From Pleurotus djamor (lineage: Eukaryota > Basidiomycota > Agaricomycetes > Agaricales > Pleurotaceae): a stretch of DNA of 64,000 bases. The notes under the pieces were generated by a model that did not search any database, was not told the origin of the DNA, and saw only the letters and a list, made by a program, of their open reading frames with translations. The position numbers were made by a program, and so were the translations under genes. The DNA lies in the NCBI GenBank assembly GCA_029747585.1, contig JAPEVF010000186.1:1-64000 (forward strand). Reading direction: 5' to 3'. Position 1 is the first letter of the stretch. Each line of letters starts with the position of its first letter. Of the stretch, positions 33,293 through 44,005 are shown one piece after another.

Positions 33293-34514
33293 ATGCTCTC
33301 TGCGCTCATCATCGCTCTCGGCACCTCTACTTACTCTACTTCCGCCCTCACCATCCTACATGCTCGTGCAGACTCATCGGTACTTCACCCCAATGGCAAT
33401 ACTAGCAAATGTCTCGAAGTCAAAAGCACCTCTTACGCTAATGGAGCACCCGTCGACATGTACGTTGTCAATCATTTCCTCGGCTCAAGCGTCTGTATCT
33501 ACTCACATTTTCCCCTTCAGTAACGACTGCAACGGGAAACCCAATCAAATGTGGGCTTTCAGCGCAGGGACGACTCAAGTACATCTTGCCGGCACGGACT
33601 GGTGCTTGGACGCGGGTAACAGTGAGTTCTTTCCCTCGTCCGTTGCCTTTCCCCCTGCTTACGCGGCCATCGTAGACCCGTCAAATGGCGTCCAAATGAA
33701 AATCTGGAAATGTTATCAAAACCTCCCTGCTCAGACTTGGTATTATACCAATGACAAGCGCCTCGCAGTCAAGGACAAAGGTCAGCTACTCTTTTGCCCA
33801 GATATCGACTTTCTGCTCATCTCAATACCACTAGGTCAATGCCTGGACTTGGAGGGAGGAAAGACCTTCAACGGCAATCTTGTTCAAACTTGGAAGTGCA
33901 CCGACAACAACTCTAACCAAGTTTGGACCCGAGGATCTATCCCTTCCTCGTCGACCTCGACGTCATCGGCTGTGTCCTCCTCCTCGACCGCTCGACCCGC
34001 TCAACTCCACCTCGTTGAAGACAAAAACAAGTGCATCACCACCGCCAACAACGTGAAGAGGGATGGCGTCCCAGTGGAACTGTGAGTACTCCTCTTCGTC
34101 GCCCATACATGCCTTGTCTTATTTTCGTCCAGCAACCGATGCTCTGGCTCATCTAACGCGATCTCATGGTTGTCAAACGCTGGCTCGACAACGATACAAA
34201 CTACAGACGCCGGCAGAACCTACTGCGTTGACTCTGGTTCAGACAGTAAGCAATAACGCATCGTTTGCCACACGTCGAACCTGACATGGGTTCTCTTAGT
34301 GCCCCAAAACGGCAATCTCATCGTTCTGCGCGGATGTGATGGCTCTGCCGCTCAGCAGTGGACATATGACACCCAGCAATCCCAGTTCTACCAGCGCGTT
34401 GGTGCCGATAAGTTGTGCCTGGACTTGACGAACGCCAAAATTGAAGATGGTAACCAGTTGCAGATGTTCAGCTGCACGGACACCAATACCAACCAAGCCT
34501 GGGCCATTCAGTAA
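33293..34514 (+). CDS. Secreted ricin-B-type lectin R4
   Basis: About 315 residues in six exons with introns of 50-60 bp. The signal peptide MLSALIIALGTSTYSTSA is followed by NGNTSKCLEVKSTSYANG, NQMWAFSAG, DWCLDAGN, QTWYYTNDKR, QCLDLEGGKTFNGN and NQVWTRGS. After a linker of about 20 residues come QLHLVEDKNKCITTANN, AISWLS, QQWTYD and NTNQAWAIQ. All QxW-type positions are present, so it looks functional. The downstream neighbour, 0.9 kb away on the same strand, is the intact companion gene C. This repeats the R1-gene B order on the other arm. The product is inferred to be extracellular or cell-wall associated. Confidence 0.88.
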
Positions 34515-35365
34515 AGGCCCTATTTGTATCGCTCATACATATTCTGCACTTTTCTCGCTTCACTTGGGACAATTTCGTAGCTTGCTTTACTGTTTATCGT
34601 GTATAACCTTTGTTATCCCCTCGGACAATTATGTGTTTCACTCTTTCCCCCGGAAGATATTTTGAGAGCCATTCCTCATGTCTATAAATTTCATTCCATC
34701 CTTCAAGCTTCAGGCCTTCAGGCCTCTTTCTTTCTGCTGCGTAAACGATTGTTTCCCTGGCTAGGGGTTGGGCAGGGCGCTCCTGAGAGCTAAATCGGAA
34801 AGCTCCGAGGTTTTGCCTTCACCTTTCTCTGAGCTCGCATGTCCTTCTCGTCTCTACGCAAGCTATACTCAAGTATTCACCCAGTACTCAAGTGCTCAAG
34901 CTCAAGCTTCAAGCTTCAAGGCTCAAGCTCGTCCTCAGACTCTCAGGAACTCCACGAGTCAGGACTCAGATGATGGCCCTCTCTATTGTTGCCATCCTAG
35001 CCTCCGTCAAAATAGACTGCGCTCTGTAGATATGGCACTATATCTACTGTGAATGCCACCCTTGTACGTGGAGCTGCAGTGCTAGGTGCTCGCTCCGGTG
35101 AAACTTTGCCGGCCGCTTGTTTATTCCGTGAGTTTCAGACCCACACATACCAGGGAAGATAACCCAGCGTCGACGCGTCTTATTCTAGTTTTTGCCATTT
35201 TTGCCAACTCCGCCCTGGATTGCCTCCGAAGGATGAGCTTAGAGGGAAATCGCAGTCAGTCCTCGGTCGGTCTGCACTATTCCATGTTATCTATCTTACG
35301 CTTGCTCGGTTCAGGTTATTGCCAAGGACTGAAGTTCTCTCATGGTCCCCAAAGCCAGGGTCTCG
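34515..35365. other. Intergenic between R4 and gene C
   Basis: It contains a short CAAGCTC/CAAGCTT-rich patch (about 34887-34930). No gene is visible. Confidence 0.45.
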
Positions 35366-35367
35366 CT

Positions 35368-35378
35368 ATGGTATAAAA
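35368..35378 (+). promoter_or_regulatory. TATA box of gene C
   Basis: GGTATAAAAGA lies about 65 bp before the ATG. The lectin box is not present here, so gene C may not share the lectins' upstream element. Confidence 0.55.
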
Positions 35379-35436
35379 GACATACCGACCGTGATCATCA
35401 AGTACCAGAACTCCACAGAAACCTCGTTCCATCACA

Positions 35437-36576
35437 ATGTCCCATTCCTCAAATTCACCAACTGATACTACCCTTCGCGCCAAGTCGGAAGCTCGCTTGG
35501 ACGATACACCCAAAGAGCAGCGAACGCCTACGAAGCTTGAAGAGCGCAAGAAACCTCGAACATACGTCAATAAACTTACGCCTCCCCCTGGGACGAACTA
35601 CTGGCGCCAGTAAGTTGACACCGTGATTTAGCACCTTGAGTTATCCCGAGATTCATTTGACCATCCGTAACTTCCCCGCAGTCAAATACTCAACATCATG
35701 CAAGACCAAGAGCTGATATATAAGAGGGATTTCCCCTTCGACCAGGAGACCTTGGTTGAAACGCTCACTTGGAACATTGATGCCTACATTTACACCGTAG
35801 ATGCTCAGCCTGGGGACAACTTCGCAGGGAGGGGAGGTTCCGTGTATGTCGTGCTTGTGCATACTGGCTCTGCGGCAACAGGCGCCATGGTAGGACCTCA
35901 CATGCAATATCGCTACAACGTCACGATGAACTCCCCTCCTGGTGGATCATCAGCTATGAAGCAGCTCCCGCCATCAAGTAGCGGAACGCATAATGGAGAC
36001 ATGTGGAACTGTAAGTTACCTTCGGGGTGTCCATTAGCCTATCTAACGACCATCCTTGTTCCAGACCCCATTTCATTCACTCAGGATATGCAAATGTTTA
36101 CCGACGGAGGGAATCAACTGACCACGTTTACGGCGCAATATGAAGACAGCGTCGATATCTACAAAGGCCAGCAAACCGGCTTTGTCAATGGCTCCTCAGG
36201 GACCCAATGGAATGTCAGTTTCGATGACTATGTGAGTAGCTTCTCATCCGTAACCCCGAGCTCAGTTTGAGTAATGCTTCTTTCTTATATTCCAGCCTGA
36301 TTACTACTATAACTTCCCTTTCGTCTCCGTTTCGGTTTTCCGGTTCACGTCTCTTGGAGAAGTCACTTTTGGTGCGTACTTTGACGTCTATCGCAACCTC
36401 TAATGAACCATTTATATTATGATAGAATGCAAGGCGGCTGTTTATTCCGACGAATCCAGTGATGTGCGTTCACCTTGTTGCCTTGACAAGATACGCTGCT
36501 CATCTATTGTTAGACACCACTTGCTGAGGAAATTCGCAGCATTACGGTTGATTGCACTTTCCCGTCCGAGGCGTAA
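35437..36576 (+). CDS. Companion protein C, unrecognised family, paired with lectin genes
   Basis: About 290 residues from six exons. The N-terminus is hydrophilic and charged (TPKEQRTPTKLEERKK), with no signal peptide or membrane segment, so a cytosolic location is likely. A conserved TPPPGTNYWR ends exon 1. The middle contains DFPFDQETLVETLTWNIDAY, VDAQPGDNFAGRGGSVYVVL and HTGSAATGAMVG. Later parts contain FTQDMQMFTDGGNQLTTF, GFVNGSSGTQW and PFVSVSVFRFTSLGEVTF, and the end is SITVDCTF. Alternating aromatic and hydrophobic residues with Gly/Asn turns suggest a beta-sandwich; that is inference. Gene B shares its exon plan and most of its sequence. In all three copies the partner gene is a ricin-B lectin immediately upstream on the same strand. 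I cannot assign a function. Confidence 0.8.
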
Positions 36577-36679
36577 ATCATACGTGAAGTAGCATGTTCA
36601 TTTGTACCAAATAGATCCCCAGACTCCCAAGGCAACGACAATTTACTAGTAAAATATGCATGTACATTGTGGTTCGAAA

Positions 36680-38311
36680 TCAGGTTTCCATCTGAGTCTC
36701 TCCGTCCCAATCAACCTCAATGAGCCGTCTGAGGATATTGACCTGCCATTCCGCAACCTCGCAATCCCGAATGACCATCTTCTGAAAAGGGACACCCATA
36801 TTGGAGCGGTCCTTGAGCAAGCACAGGTTGAAAGCGAAAAAGCTCGGAGCCTCCTTATTGCCGCGATTGGCCAACAGTGCTTCTTCCAGCATAGTGTTTA
36901 ACTCTTCCTGAGAACCGATATCTAGATCCGAAATCTCTTGTAGGGTTGGTAGGACACCGAATGCCTTGCCCTTGTAGCAAACGACTTCAAGTGACCCGTT
37001 CGCGGGCGAGCCATCGTAAGGGTATAGCAGGGGCAATAGCACGAACTCATATTGAGACACGAGTTCAATGGTTTTCAGGTTGGTGAGGCTAGGAAAGAGG
37101 ACCTTCCAAGCTCTGTGGGTATGATCCCAGTCCCGTTCTCCGTTGGCAAAAGTCATGTGGTGAACGTGATCCAGAGGGACGCTCTCACAAAGCTGGGTGT
37201 AAGAGGCTATTTCCCTAGGATAAAACGGTAGGTTCAGCTGAAAAAAGGGAATACCACTCGCAGTGAGCAGTTCAAGGCGGAATTCCTTGTGCGCATCGAT
37301 GAGCATCCGTTGAAACGAGACAGCATGGGGTCCAGATGTAAGTCGTGAAAAAAGACGTTGCAGTGGTTGATTATCGACAGGACAACCATCGAAAGTCGCT
37401 GTGATGATGGTCGATTTCGGAAATTCAAGGCGATCAAATAGCTGAGCCCCTTGAGCGCCGGGCACTTTGACATCGAGACGCGTTAGATAAGGGAGATGCA
37501 CCGGGGACTCGATGTCTGGAGAACGGTCACGAACGATGTTGCAGGTAGCATTGAACAGCTGGAGCACTTCGAGATTCGGCATGCGGCGCAGCACCTTGAC
37601 GATCCAAGGCAGTGTCACCCCACGATTTCCGTACTTGTGTTCGATGCTAAGGATCCTCAATCCAGACAGATCGGGGATTTCGGGCGGGAATGTGACATTT
37701 TTAAACCGCAAGACACGGAGGGATTGCGTGTCCGTGAAATGGATACCTTTCGACAGATGGAGGCCTCCATCTTCTTCAAAATCAGCTTCAACATCGAGAC
37801 GCTGAATGAAGGGAGTCGGGCGTGCGGAGGCGATGCGGAGTAACCTTTCAGCAGTATTAAGGTCATGCGCGCCCAAGAATTTGACGGAGAAATCCTGGAG
37901 TCGTTCGCCTTCCTCTAGAATCTTTTGGGTTAACGCGCAGAAGTCTTCATGATTGGAGTAGACGTAGGAAATATCGCAGACGACAGACAAAGGTGCCCCC
38001 ATCGACCACTCCACAACCTCATTACGGGCCCACTTTTCGTCGATGCGAATCATGGACCAAAATGAGGGGGTAGCTAACGCGACTTTCCGCCAACGCTGGC
38101 AAACAAAGAGGACATTAGTCCACTCCTGATCCTGGGTATAGATGGCCTGACGTTTTGCGGCAACAAGTATAAGCGAAAGAATCTCGAAGGGAAGTTGAAA
38201 CACAGCACTATATCTATTCCGACGACGTTTCAACTTGCGTATCATAGCCTCGAGGCGTTCAATCTTTTCATCGATGATGTCCTGAGCATCGTAGTCAGTG
38301 AAAACGTTTGA
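36680..38311 (-). CDS. F-box protein, paralogue 1
   Basis: A putative substrate adaptor of an SCF ubiquitin ligase, of a large Agaricomycete family. The main exon begins with a coiled-coil-like segment, FTDYDAQDIIDEKIERLEAM, and a basic run, RKLKRRRNRY. The F-box follows (FQLPFEILSLILVAAKRQ to NVLFVCQRWRKVALATPSFW), then about 430 residues with weak leucine-rich character, ending near VIRDCEVAEWQVNILRRLIE. A splice acceptor at 38312 shows at least one more 5' exon, which I could not place. The paralogue at 41.05-42.68 kb and a decayed copy at 46.7-47.4 kb share the order of motifs. The target is unknown. Confidence 0.82.
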   Translation of the reverse strand, partial: SNVFTDYDAQDIIDEKIERLEAMIRKLKRRRNRYSAVFQLPFEILSLILVAAKRQAIYTQDQEWTNVLFVCQRWRKVALATPSFWSMIRIDEKWARNEVVEWSMGAPLSVVCDISYVYSNHEDFCALTQKILEEGERLQDFSVKFLGAHDLNTAERLLRIASARPTPFIQRLDVEADFEEDGGLHLSKGIHFTDTQSLRVLRFKNVTFPPEIPDLSGLRILSIEHKYGNRGVTLPWIVKVLRRMPNLEVLQLFNATCNIVRDRSPDIESPVHLPYLTRLDVKVPGAQGAQLFDRLEFPKSTIITATFDGCPVDNQPLQRLFSRLTSGPHAVSFQRMLIDAHKEFRLELLTASGIPFFQLNLPFYPREIASYTQLCESVPLDHVHHMTFANGERDWDHTHRAWKVLFPSLTNLKTIELVSQYEFVLLPLLYPYDGSPANGSLEVVCYKGKAFGVLPTLQEISDLDIGSQEELNTMLEEALLANRGNKEAPSFFAFNLCLLKDRSNMGVPFQKMVIRDCEVAEWQVNILRRLIEVDWDGETQMET

Positions 38312-39149
38312 CTATAATTTTGGTGTCAGCTTTTTATTCACCGCTCAATGAGCCACATAGATACTGCGCTGGCGTACCATTTCGTCCAGATTTCGTCGGG
38401 AAAGCTGTAACAGACACCGCTAGCTTGGAGAAATGCTGCAGGAATCCAGGTGCGAAGAACCGGCGTTGAGGGCACGAACAGCTGGGATTGAAATGGGATA
38501 TGTTGAACTGAAACTCCGATTAGACACCGACAGTCCGCATGACCGCGACGACTTGGGCGCTACGATTGGTGAACGTTTGAAGTTTGAACATCCGGCCTTG
38601 GTGCCAACAACTTGCCAACAACTTGCAGCTCGATTTTGAGGACGTCGTTCTAGGAACGCACAATCAGGCCTTTCACCAGCACAGTCCCACTTGCTCGATT
38701 GATCACTCGCGGACTTTTTGCTCAATATCCACTTCAAGAATCAAGTCCCTCAGACTCCCTCTTCGTTAGCACCAGTACTGCTCCATCCATCGGCGGTAGC
38801 GCTCAAAGCGCAGCCTTCCGCCCTCCCACCATCGCCAACACCTCAGATCAGGAAGTCCAAGCTCCTACGAAATCCGCCGGGCTGACATTTATCTGGCTCA
38901 TACCTTCGAACGCTTGCGAGGTAATGGCAATATTGTTTCTGGATTTGTTCTGGATTACACAACTTTCAAAACGGACAATAATTGGGGCATTGGCCTCTGT
39001 TCAGTGGCTCAGGCTCAATAAGCTGTCCAAGAGACATTCCTCCTCACATAGACACCTCTTTGGCTCTCTTCAGTCAGACTTTTACCACCCACAGTCGCGT
39101 ATTCAAAGGCGAGAAAAAATGGGTTCAGTCTTCACTGCCACAGCACATC
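38312..39149. other. Divergent region between F-box gene 1 and the zinc-finger gene
   Basis: It holds the missing first exon(s) of the F-box gene, in part, and the upstream region of the zinc-finger gene. Other frames have no domain. Confidence 0.35.
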
Positions 39150-40730
39150 ATGTCCCAACGATCTCGCGAACCTCGAGGTGCTCTTCGATGTGGAAACTTC
39201 GTCTTCGTTAACGTGACTCGTGAATGGACTCTTGTCTCACCTAACAAGACGTCCGATCCTTCCGTTTCAGTCCAACGTGATGTTCAAGGACCTACCAATG
39301 CAGCGCCTCGGTCAACGTCTGGCTTTCTTGGTCGCAGTAGGCCTGCTCCCACCGCTGTCAACACCCAGGAACCCTGTTCAGGTCCCAATCTTGGGCTTCC
39401 AGGGCCATCTCAGTCTTCAACATATTCCTCATCCGTTTCCAACTCTTTGCTACGGTCTGCGCATCAGTATAATCAGCAGCAAGGTCTCTTATCGTATGGC
39501 GTCCACCCTCAACAACCTCTACCGGCCCTTCCTACCGTCGACAAGTCTGGGTCTCCCCTTCCTCCAAGAAATCCGCAGGTAGACCTCTATTCTCGTCCGA
39601 GGCATTCTGATGCACTTGGTCAACGCGAACGATTTCCCCTCTCTGGTACACCATCTGACCGCTTCAACCCCCACTCCCACACCTCTGTCCTCGATCAAAC
39701 CGTGCTCCCTGATCCGACCACTTCTCGCCAACCAGCCTTCGCCCCACAGCATCATTTGCCTCTTCTTGCGCCTATCCCTTTGAGTTGGCATCAGGAGATA
39801 GATGATCTGCTGTCTGCCCTTCAGTTCCAGACGGGCTTCAAGATTCCAGCGTTACCCTCGGTCCCACAGAGTCAGGCGGGATCTATCGAGGAATATGAGC
39901 TTCAATCATTTGTACCTCAAGCCCCTCATCCATCTGGCGACGCTGCCTCTACACCTCTTGCTAACCCGCTTCCTACCCCGTCTATTCCCCCTACATTACC
40001 CAAATCGCCTCCTCCGCGAGTCACAAAGTGTCCCCGCAATGACTCTGAGGAGTTTGAGGATGTGGTTCCATCTCTGCCTTCCAAAGTAGACGAGGATACC
40101 GTCTCCGCGATCAAGGCAACGTGTGTAATCTTCCTTTCTATCTCCTCCGTCTCGCTAACTCACCGCGTCTTGTTTAGATATCCTTCCCTCAAACCTGCGG
40201 AGCCTCAGAATATCCAGATACTCTGGAATATCGCTGGGTTGCTGCAAATCCCATTCTCTGCTGTTGTCCCCAAGCGGGACTGTAGGAAGCAGAAAGGGGT
40301 TGAATGCAAATGGGATATCGCACATCCTTGTGGACAAACCATCTCAAATAACCAGACCGCGGCAAAGCGTCATCTATTGGAGTTCCACAACGTTTCCATC
40401 AACACCCCGGACATGTACACTTGCCTTTGGGACGAATGCTTCGCTGAAGTTCGCGCCTGCAACCTCGGGCAGCATATCATGCGGACAAGGGCGCATGGCA
40501 TCAACCAGCCCTTCCATTGCCCATTCTCCGACTGTGAAATCAGCTGCACGGCGTTGAACACGATGATTCGCCACCTCGAGAATTCTTGTGTTGAGACGAG
40601 AGCGATCCATCGACACCCTGATATCCAGATGTACTATCAGGAACACAAGGATAGGAATTGGATGATCGATGATGGTGAAGATGAAGACGAGGAGGAGCCC
40701 GCTAGGAAGAGGACTAGACGGGGGGACTAG
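39150..40730 (+). CDS. C2H2-type zinc-finger protein, probable transcription factor
   Basis: About 500 residues. The Met at 39150 (MSQRSREPRGALRCGNFVFV) is preferred; an in-frame Met 56 codons upstream exists. The first 300 residues are Pro/Ser/Gln-rich and probably disordered. A 57-bp intron at about 40123-40179 is in frame without a stop, so the frame runs through it. The C-terminal part holds Cys/His clusters: CKWDIAHPCG with KRHLLEFH, CLWDECF with LGQHIMRTRAH, and CPFSDCE with MIRHLENSC. The tail is acidic (DDGEDEDEEEP) and ends with a basic nuclear-localisation-like KRTRRG. It lies between two F-box paralogues and points the opposite way. DNA binding is inferred from the fingers only. 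Confidence 0.72.
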   Translation: MSQRSREPRGALRCGNFVFVNVTREWTLVSPNKTSDPSVSVQRDVQGPTNAAPRSTSGFLGRSRPAPTAVNTQEPCSGPNLGLPGPSQSSTYSSSVSNSLLRSAHQYNQQQGLLSYGVHPQQPLPALPTVDKSGSPLPPRNPQVDLYSRPRHSDALGQRERFPLSGTPSDRFNPHSHTSVLDQTVLPDPTTSRQPAFAPQHHLPLLAPIPLSWHQEIDDLLSALQFQTGFKIPALPSVPQSQAGSIEEYELQSFVPQAPHPSGDAASTPLANPLPTPSIPPTLPKSPPPRVTKCPRNDSEEFEDVVPSLPSKVDEDTVSAIKATCVIFLSISSVSLTHRVLFRYPSLKPAEPQNIQILWNIAGLLQIPFSAVVPKRDCRKQKGVECKWDIAHPCGQTISNNQTAAKRHLLEFHNVSINTPDMYTCLWDECFAEVRACNLGQHIMRTRAHGINQPFHCPFSDCEISCTALNTMIRHLENSCVETRAIHRHPDIQMYYQEHKDRNWMIDDGEDEDEEEPARKRTRRGD

Positions 40731-41053
40731 GGTGTATTCGCGGTAAGCTCATCGGTTCGTAGACTATTTCTTATAGAGTCTTAGGTTTTGTCTCCCGGTT
40801 TTATGTTGTCTTGCCTCCCTTTTGTTTAAGCTCCACGACTTCACGAACCAAGCTCTCCCTCAACGCGTCATTTCGTAACTCGTTTATCTTATCTCCGCAT
40901 TTATAGTCTCTTTATTAATGTCCACACCCTGGTTGATGTACTTACACTCACGAATCGTTCACGAAAATACTTACGTCGTCCCAAAATGAAAGAACATTTA
41001 TCCGGTGCTGACTTTATGTAAAAATGACATATTCATGCAGGACGAATATCCGA
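40731..41053. other. Short convergent intergenic region
   Basis: 3' flanks of the zinc-finger gene (plus) and F-box gene 2 (minus). Nothing else is seen. Confidence 0.5.
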
Positions 41054-42681
41054 TCATTGTACCGTTTCCTTACCATCCCAATCAACCTCAACGAGCCGTC
41101 TGATGACATTGACTTGCCACTCAGCAACCACGCTGTCCCTAATGATCATCTTCTGAATAGGAACACCCATATTGCTGCGGTCGTTGAGCAAGCATAGGTT
41201 GAAGGCAAAGAAGCTCAGATGATCTACGTCCACGGGATCGGCCAACAGAGCTTCTTGCAATAAAACGTTCAGCTCTTCCTGAGAAAGCTGATCCAGATTG
41301 GAGATCTCTTGTAATGTGGGTAGAACACCGAACTCCTTGCCTTGGTAGGAAAGCACTTCGAGTGACGGGTTCCAAGGCGAACCCTCTGAAGCGTATAACA
41401 GAGGCAACAAGACGAACTCGTCTTGAGAGACGATTTCAATGGTTTTCAGGTGGATGAGCTTAGGAAATAGGACTTCCCATGCTCCAGAGATATCATTCCA
41501 ACCCCGCTTTCCGTTGGCAAAAGTTATTTGGCGAACTTGCCCGAGAGGGAGGGTGCCGCAGAGTCGGGTGTAAGGGGTCATGTCCCTGGTATACAATGGT
41601 AGATTCAACTGGAAAAAGGAAACGCCGACGGCGTTGGACAATTCTAGGCGAAAGCCTTCATGGAGATCGATGAGCATCCTTTGTAATGGAACCGATTTGT
41701 CTCCAGATGTAAGGCGTGATAGAAGGCGTTCGAACGGTTGATTATTGGTAGGACAGCCTTTGAGAGTTGCAGTGATGATGGTTGACTTTGGAAAGTCGAG
41801 AGTGTCAAAGAGGTTGGCGGCTTGATTTCCGTGACCTTTAACACTAAGTTGCGTCAAACTGGGGAGAGGTACCGGGGAGCCGTCCAAAGAACTGTCACTA
41901 TTGACTTCGCGGTCTGTCATAAACAGCTCGATGACCTCGACGTTCGGTGTCTGGCGGAGCACCTTGACAATCCAGGGTAGCGTCACTCCCCCTTCCCCGT
42001 ACTTGTGATCGATGATGAGTGTCTTCAGCGCGGGAAGCTCAGGGATTTCGGGAGGAAAAACGACATTTTTGAAGCACAAGACGCGGAGGGATTGGGTATC
42101 CATAAAAAAGATACCCTCCGATAAATGCAGACCTTCGTCGCCTTCATATTGCGCTTCGATCTCGATGCGACGAAGCAAGGGAGTCCGGCATGTAGACGCC
42201 ATGTCGAGGATTACTTCGGCAATATGAATGTCATCCGAACCCCCAAATTTGAGAGAAAAGTTCTGGAGCCGTTCACTTTCCTCCAGGATCATTCCTGCCG
42301 AATAGCAGAGCTCTTCGTGGTCCGATTCAGAATAGGCACGGGAGATATCGCAGATGACGGATAAAGGTGCTTGCTTGGACAAATGAATGGACCACTTGAC
42401 GGACCAGTCTTCGTCGACACGTATGTGGGCCCAATAACACGGGGTGGCTAGTAGAACCTTCCGCCACAACTGGCAGACGAGAAAGACATTCCCCCAAAGA
42501 GACTCTCCTTCAGAGAAGGCCTGGCGTTTTAGGTCGACAAATATCAACGAAAGTATGTCAACGGGAAGCTTGAAGACAGCGCTGTATGTGTTTCGGCGAC
42601 GCCTCAATCTTCGTATTTTTGCCTCGAGTCGCTCGATCCTTTCATCGATGGCTTCCTGGGCAGCATAGTCGGTGAAGATAC
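41054..42681 (-). CDS. F-box protein, paralogue 2
   Basis: The same design as the gene at 36.7-38.3 kb. FTDYAAQEAIDERIERLEAK and a basic RRLRRRRNTY precede an F-box (FKLPVDILSLIFVDLKRQ to NVFLVCQLWRKVLLATPCYW). A long C-terminal region follows, with matching landmarks such as LPWIVKVLRQTPNVEVIELF, DFPKSTIITATLKGCP, FFAFNLCLLNDRSNMGVP and VAEWQVNVIRRLVEVDWDG. The acceptor at 42682 points to an upstream exon close to an undetermined base at about 42791, and I cannot fix the start. Protein identity to paralogue 1 is high throughout, so the two arose by a recent local duplication with the zinc-finger gene caught between them. Likely an SCF adaptor; substrate unknown. Confidence 0.82.
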
Positions 42682-43004
42682 CTGACTATGGCTTCGTGAT
42701 TAGCTACCTTTATGACGATACCACACTGGCTTACCATTATGAATAACCCTTCGTTGTTTCCTGGGTGGTTTTGGTGGTGCTGGTCCAATANTTTTTTGAT
42801 GACTGCGGCTGCTGCGGCTTACACACGCCTAGATGGTCAAGAAATAAAATGGGATATCCGATAATCCAAGTGGGAGCCGTCACCGTGGATGTAAAAGGTG
42901 TATAAGTTTGAAGACGTACGGGCGGCCGGAGCAAGAAGAATCAGATTCATGCAACACAACATGGAGGAACATGGAGTATAAGTAGATACGCAAAGGCCTC
43001 AGAC

Positions 43005-44005
43005 TCAATACCTCCGGTCATCGTACCTCCGACCTCCATCTCTGTCATCATACCTACCTCCTCCATATCCTCGGTCCCTGTCGCCACGATCGTAGTCCCT
43101 ACCACCATCTCTGCCTCCATGACCTCGATCATAGTCACGTGGATCACGCATATCACGGGGGTCACCACGGCGGTGATGATCATCGTAACGACCTCCTCCA
43201 CGGCCTCCACGACGGTCGTCGTAGTCGCGGGAGTAGCGTGAGTCATAGGGACGTGGGTCGTAAGGACGCTCAACAGCTGGTAAGAGTAGTCAGAGAGCCA
43301 TCATGCCACAGATGGGTGAAGGAACACACCATNCAAAACGTTTTGGAGGCCCGTAGTACCGTTCCTGGGGTAGGCGTCCTGGCGCGGCCACGTCTCGCCT
43401 ATTTAGATGAAATGAGTATGGGGAGTCCAGAAAATTGTGCATGACGGCACCTTCTCGACATTCATGATCTTTCCCATGAGCTCTGTCGCGTTGAGAGCGG
43501 TAACAGCGGCCTCAGCCTCCTCTGCAGTTTCCATTGTGACGAATCCGAAGCCACGAGACTCGCGGGTGTGCGGGTCATACATGACCGAAGCTTTTTGGAC
43601 CTAGTGCACCTATCAACAAACGGCGGATACTGTCTTTGAACAGAATACGTACCCGGCCAATTTTCGCAAAGGCAGCCTCAAGGTCCCGAGTGTCAACCTT
43701 GTGACTCAAGCCAGAGACGTGGAGATTGTTTCCGGGATTATGTCCACCGTCCGTGCGGCTTCTGAAGGAGCATCGTCATGTCCTTGTTGAACTTCATATA
43801 AAAACAGGACTTACGGTCTATCATTATCCCTGTCCCTGTTCGCAACAGGGCTTCTGCTCCTCGTGTCTCTTCGCATGCCATCTCTTCCTGGGGATCTACC
43901 GTTGCCAGCGCCGTTGGTTCCCCAAGAAGGGTCATCCGTCACCATTGCGCTACCATTTCCTACCAGTCCCGCATCGGGGATGCTGATTCCGGTCGAGGGG
44001 GCCAT
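43005..44005 (-). CDS. Tra2-like RS/RGG RNA-binding protein
   Basis: A likely splicing regulator. Exon 1 from ATG 44005 encodes an N-terminus with NGAGNGRSPGRDGMRRDTRS and RSPVANRDRDND, an Arg/Ser-rich lead. The single RRM follows over two exons: RNP2 is LHVSGL, with SHKVDTRDLEAAFAKIGR, and RNP1 is RGFGFVTM, with ETAEEAEAAVTALNATELMG. The C-terminus is rich in Arg, Gly, Asp and Tyr (repeated RDYD, RGGRGGG and GRYDDR) and ends RRYDDRRY. The layout RS-RRM-RGG resembles transformer-2 and related proteins, which act in the nucleus on pre-mRNA. Introns are short, and one undetermined base lies at about 43333 near a junction. The short C-terminal junctions are less certain than the RRM. Confidence 0.82.
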
